Assembly: GCF_003351745.1 (NCBI RefSeq)
Contig: NZ_CP031222.1
Location: 3,578,207-3,642,206, forward strand
Direction of reading: 5' to 3'
Origin: Aquirhabdus parva
GTDB lineage: Bacteria; Pseudomonadota; Gammaproteobacteria; Pseudomonadales; Moraxellaceae
Length of the DNA: 64,000 bases
Shown here: piece by piece, positions 62,645-64,000 of the stretch
How positions within the stretch are numbered: position 1 is the stretch's first letter
How the letters are laid out: every line of letters begins with the position of its first letter
Notes under the pieces: generated by a model
The model's database searches: none
The model's input: the letters and a program-made list of their open reading frames with translations, nothing else
What the model was told of the DNA's origin: nothing
Program-made: the position numbers and the translations under genes

Positions 62645-64000
62645 TTAAACGATTTTCTCATTCACCCAACGCTTCATCAATGGCACAAGAATGGCCAGTA
62701 GCACCGCAACGATCAGCAGAGCTATCGCTGTGTGACCAAATAAATCAGGCATTTGTGCGACATTCTTAGGGTCAACATGACCGCCCACTAATCCAGCGAT
62801 CAGATTGCCCAACGCCGCTGCGGTAAACCACAGCCCCATCATTTGCCCTTGCAAATGCTTTGGTGCAATCAAGGTCATTGCAGCAAGACCAACGGGGCTG
62901 ACGAAGAGTTCTGCAATAGAAAACAGTAAATACGCACCCAGTAGCCACAGCGGTGAAACTTGATGCTGTCCACCGAGTACCAAATTGGCAGCCAAATACA
63001 TCACACCAAATGCAGTAGCACACATCAGAAAACCGATGATAAATTTGCCGATACTGGATGACAGCCCATGCACAGGCCAGCGCTGCCAGAGCAATCCCAC
63101 GATCGGTGCAAAGATCACAATCGTCACCGGATTGATTGATTGGAACCATACCGTCGGAATCAGAAATCCACCGACCTGACGATCGGTAAAGTCCTGTGCA
63201 AATAAGTTCAATGCAGTCGGTTGCTGCTCGTTAGCAGACCAGAATACTGCGGCAGCAACAAACAGGATTAAACAGAGCACGATGCGTTTCTTTTCATTTC
63301 CACTTAAACCGCCAAAGATAAACAACCAACTGATATACAGCACCACGATTGTTGCGAGGACATAGGTCATTGAACTGGCAATCACTAATGGTGGGAAGGT
63401 TGCTATCAAGATAATAATCGCGAGGATTGATGCCGCTAGACCCAACACAATCACAGTCATTTTTTGGCGTGAGATCGGTGGCAGGTCATTGGTCAGACGA
63501 TCAAAAGTTGCTTTGGCATAAACTCGGTAGATGATCAATGAGATCAACATCCCAAGCCCACCCGCACCAAATCCCCAAGACCATCCGTACTCTTGTGCCA
63601 AGAGTCCCGTGATAAGCGGTGCAACCATGCTGCCTAAATTAATGCCCATATAGAAGATCGAATAGCCGGCATCACGGCGTTGATCGGTATCTTCATAAAG
63701 TCGACCAACCATGACCGAGGCACAGGTTTTGAATAAGCCTGAACCCATGACAATCAGGCCTAAACCTACAAAAAAAGCCGTACTCCCAAACAGATGTGCG
63801 AGCGCAATACTTAAGTGACCACAGGCAATCAGAATACTGCCCCACCACATTGATCGCGCTTGACCAAAGACATTATCAGCCAGCCACCCTCCGGGTAAAG
63901 TTGCCAGATAAACACTACCCGTGAATATGCCAACGATCGCTGCGGCGGTCGGACGATCAAAGCCATAGCCCCCTTGCATCACGGTTGCGGTGAGAAACAG
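62645..64000 (-). CDS. POT-family peptide transporter, N-terminus cut by window edge
   Basis: This is the C-terminal 451 residues of a proton-coupled oligopeptide transporter of the POT/PTR2 (DtpA/DtpT) family. The frame is open through base 64000, so the first helix and the ExxER motif lie outside. PGGWLADNVFGQARSMWWGS is the conserved cytoplasmic loop after helix two, and FSIFYMGINLGSMVAPLITG matches the PTR2 signature. About eleven helices remain. The gene is convergent with lpxO. Confidence 0.92.
   Translation of the reverse strand: MFLTATVMQGGYGFDRPTAAAIVGIFTGSVYLATLPGGWLADNVFGQARSMWWGSILIACGHLSIALAHLFGSTAFFVGLGLIVMGSGLFKTCASVMVGRLYEDTDQRRDAGYSIFYMGINLGSMVAPLITGLLAQEYGWSWGFGAGGLGMLISLIIYRVYAKATFDRLTNDLPPISRQKMTVIVLGLAASILAIIILIATFPPLVIASSMTYVLATIVVLYISWLFIFGGLSGNEKKRIVLCLILFVAAAVFWSANEQQPTALNLFAQDFTDRQVGGFLIPTVWFQSINPVTIVIFAPIVGLLWQRWPVHGLSSSIGKFIIGFLMCATAFGVMYLAANLVLGGQHQVSPLWLLGAYLLFSIAELFVSPVGLAAMTLIAPKHLQGQMMGLWFTAAALGNLIAGLVGGHVDPKNVAQMPDLFGHTAIALLIVAVLLAILVPLMKRWVNEKIV

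Overview
The window comes from a gammaproteobacterium, most likely a member of the Moraxellaceae close to Acinetobacter. The grounds are the run parE / YqiA-type esterase / atpIBEFHAGDC / znuA-zur-znuCB / argS, together with a fadBA operon and a dTDP-rhamnose and surface-polysaccharide block. By eye the base composition is in the mid-forties percent GC, richer than typical A. baumannii, so a higher-GC Acinetobacter or a relative such as Alkanindiges is possible. This assignment rests on gene order and protein recognition, not on a database search.

Layout. Positions 1-28 kb are mostly housekeeping. They hold the start of parC (cut by the window edge), a ferritin-like PF10118 protein, an ankyrin protein, parE, an esterase and a lipase-like hydrolase. 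Next come the complete ATP synthase operon on the minus strand with a near-consensus promoter, and the zinc-uptake locus with divergent znuA and zur-znuCB around a candidate Zur operator. After these lie a thioredoxin-like protein, argS, a SPOR protein, a frameshifted NAD-dependent epimerase/reductase, a DUF2239 gene under a palindrome-covered promoter, an SDR, ecotin, and the divergent pair thiC and mutY.

Positions 28-45 kb form a Wzx/Wzy-type surface glycan locus. It contains a phosphohexomutase, rmlBDAC, three glycosyltransferases, a flippase, pgi, an EpsG/Wzy-like polymerase, galE, galU, an initiating phosphoglycosyltransferase and a short Wzz. No Wza or tyrosine-kinase Wzc is present, so an O-antigen-like product is more likely than a capsule. 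Parts of 36-46 kb are strikingly AT-rich. Directly behind wzz lies an exact array of 26 copies of an 11-bp unit.

Positions 46-54 kb hold the most notable system: a tight operon of a HAD-UbiA fusion, a DprE1-like FAD oxidase, a DprE2-like SDR, a multi-spanning membrane protein resembling a GT-C transferase, an epimerase, an FAD oxidoreductase and GtrA. Its first steps match the mycobacterial route to polyprenyl-phosphate-D-arabinofuranose. The inferred product is a lipid-linked arabinose (or related pentose) that is flipped and used to decorate a surface glycan or glycoprotein.

Positions 54-64 kb hold a second PF10118 protein, small exported or membrane proteins, fadA-fadB, a small ORF with an in-frame stop, an SDR, an LpxO-like lipid A hydroxylase and a POT-family peptide transporter cut by the right edge. 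No rRNA, tRNA, CRISPR array or intact insertion sequence was recognised.
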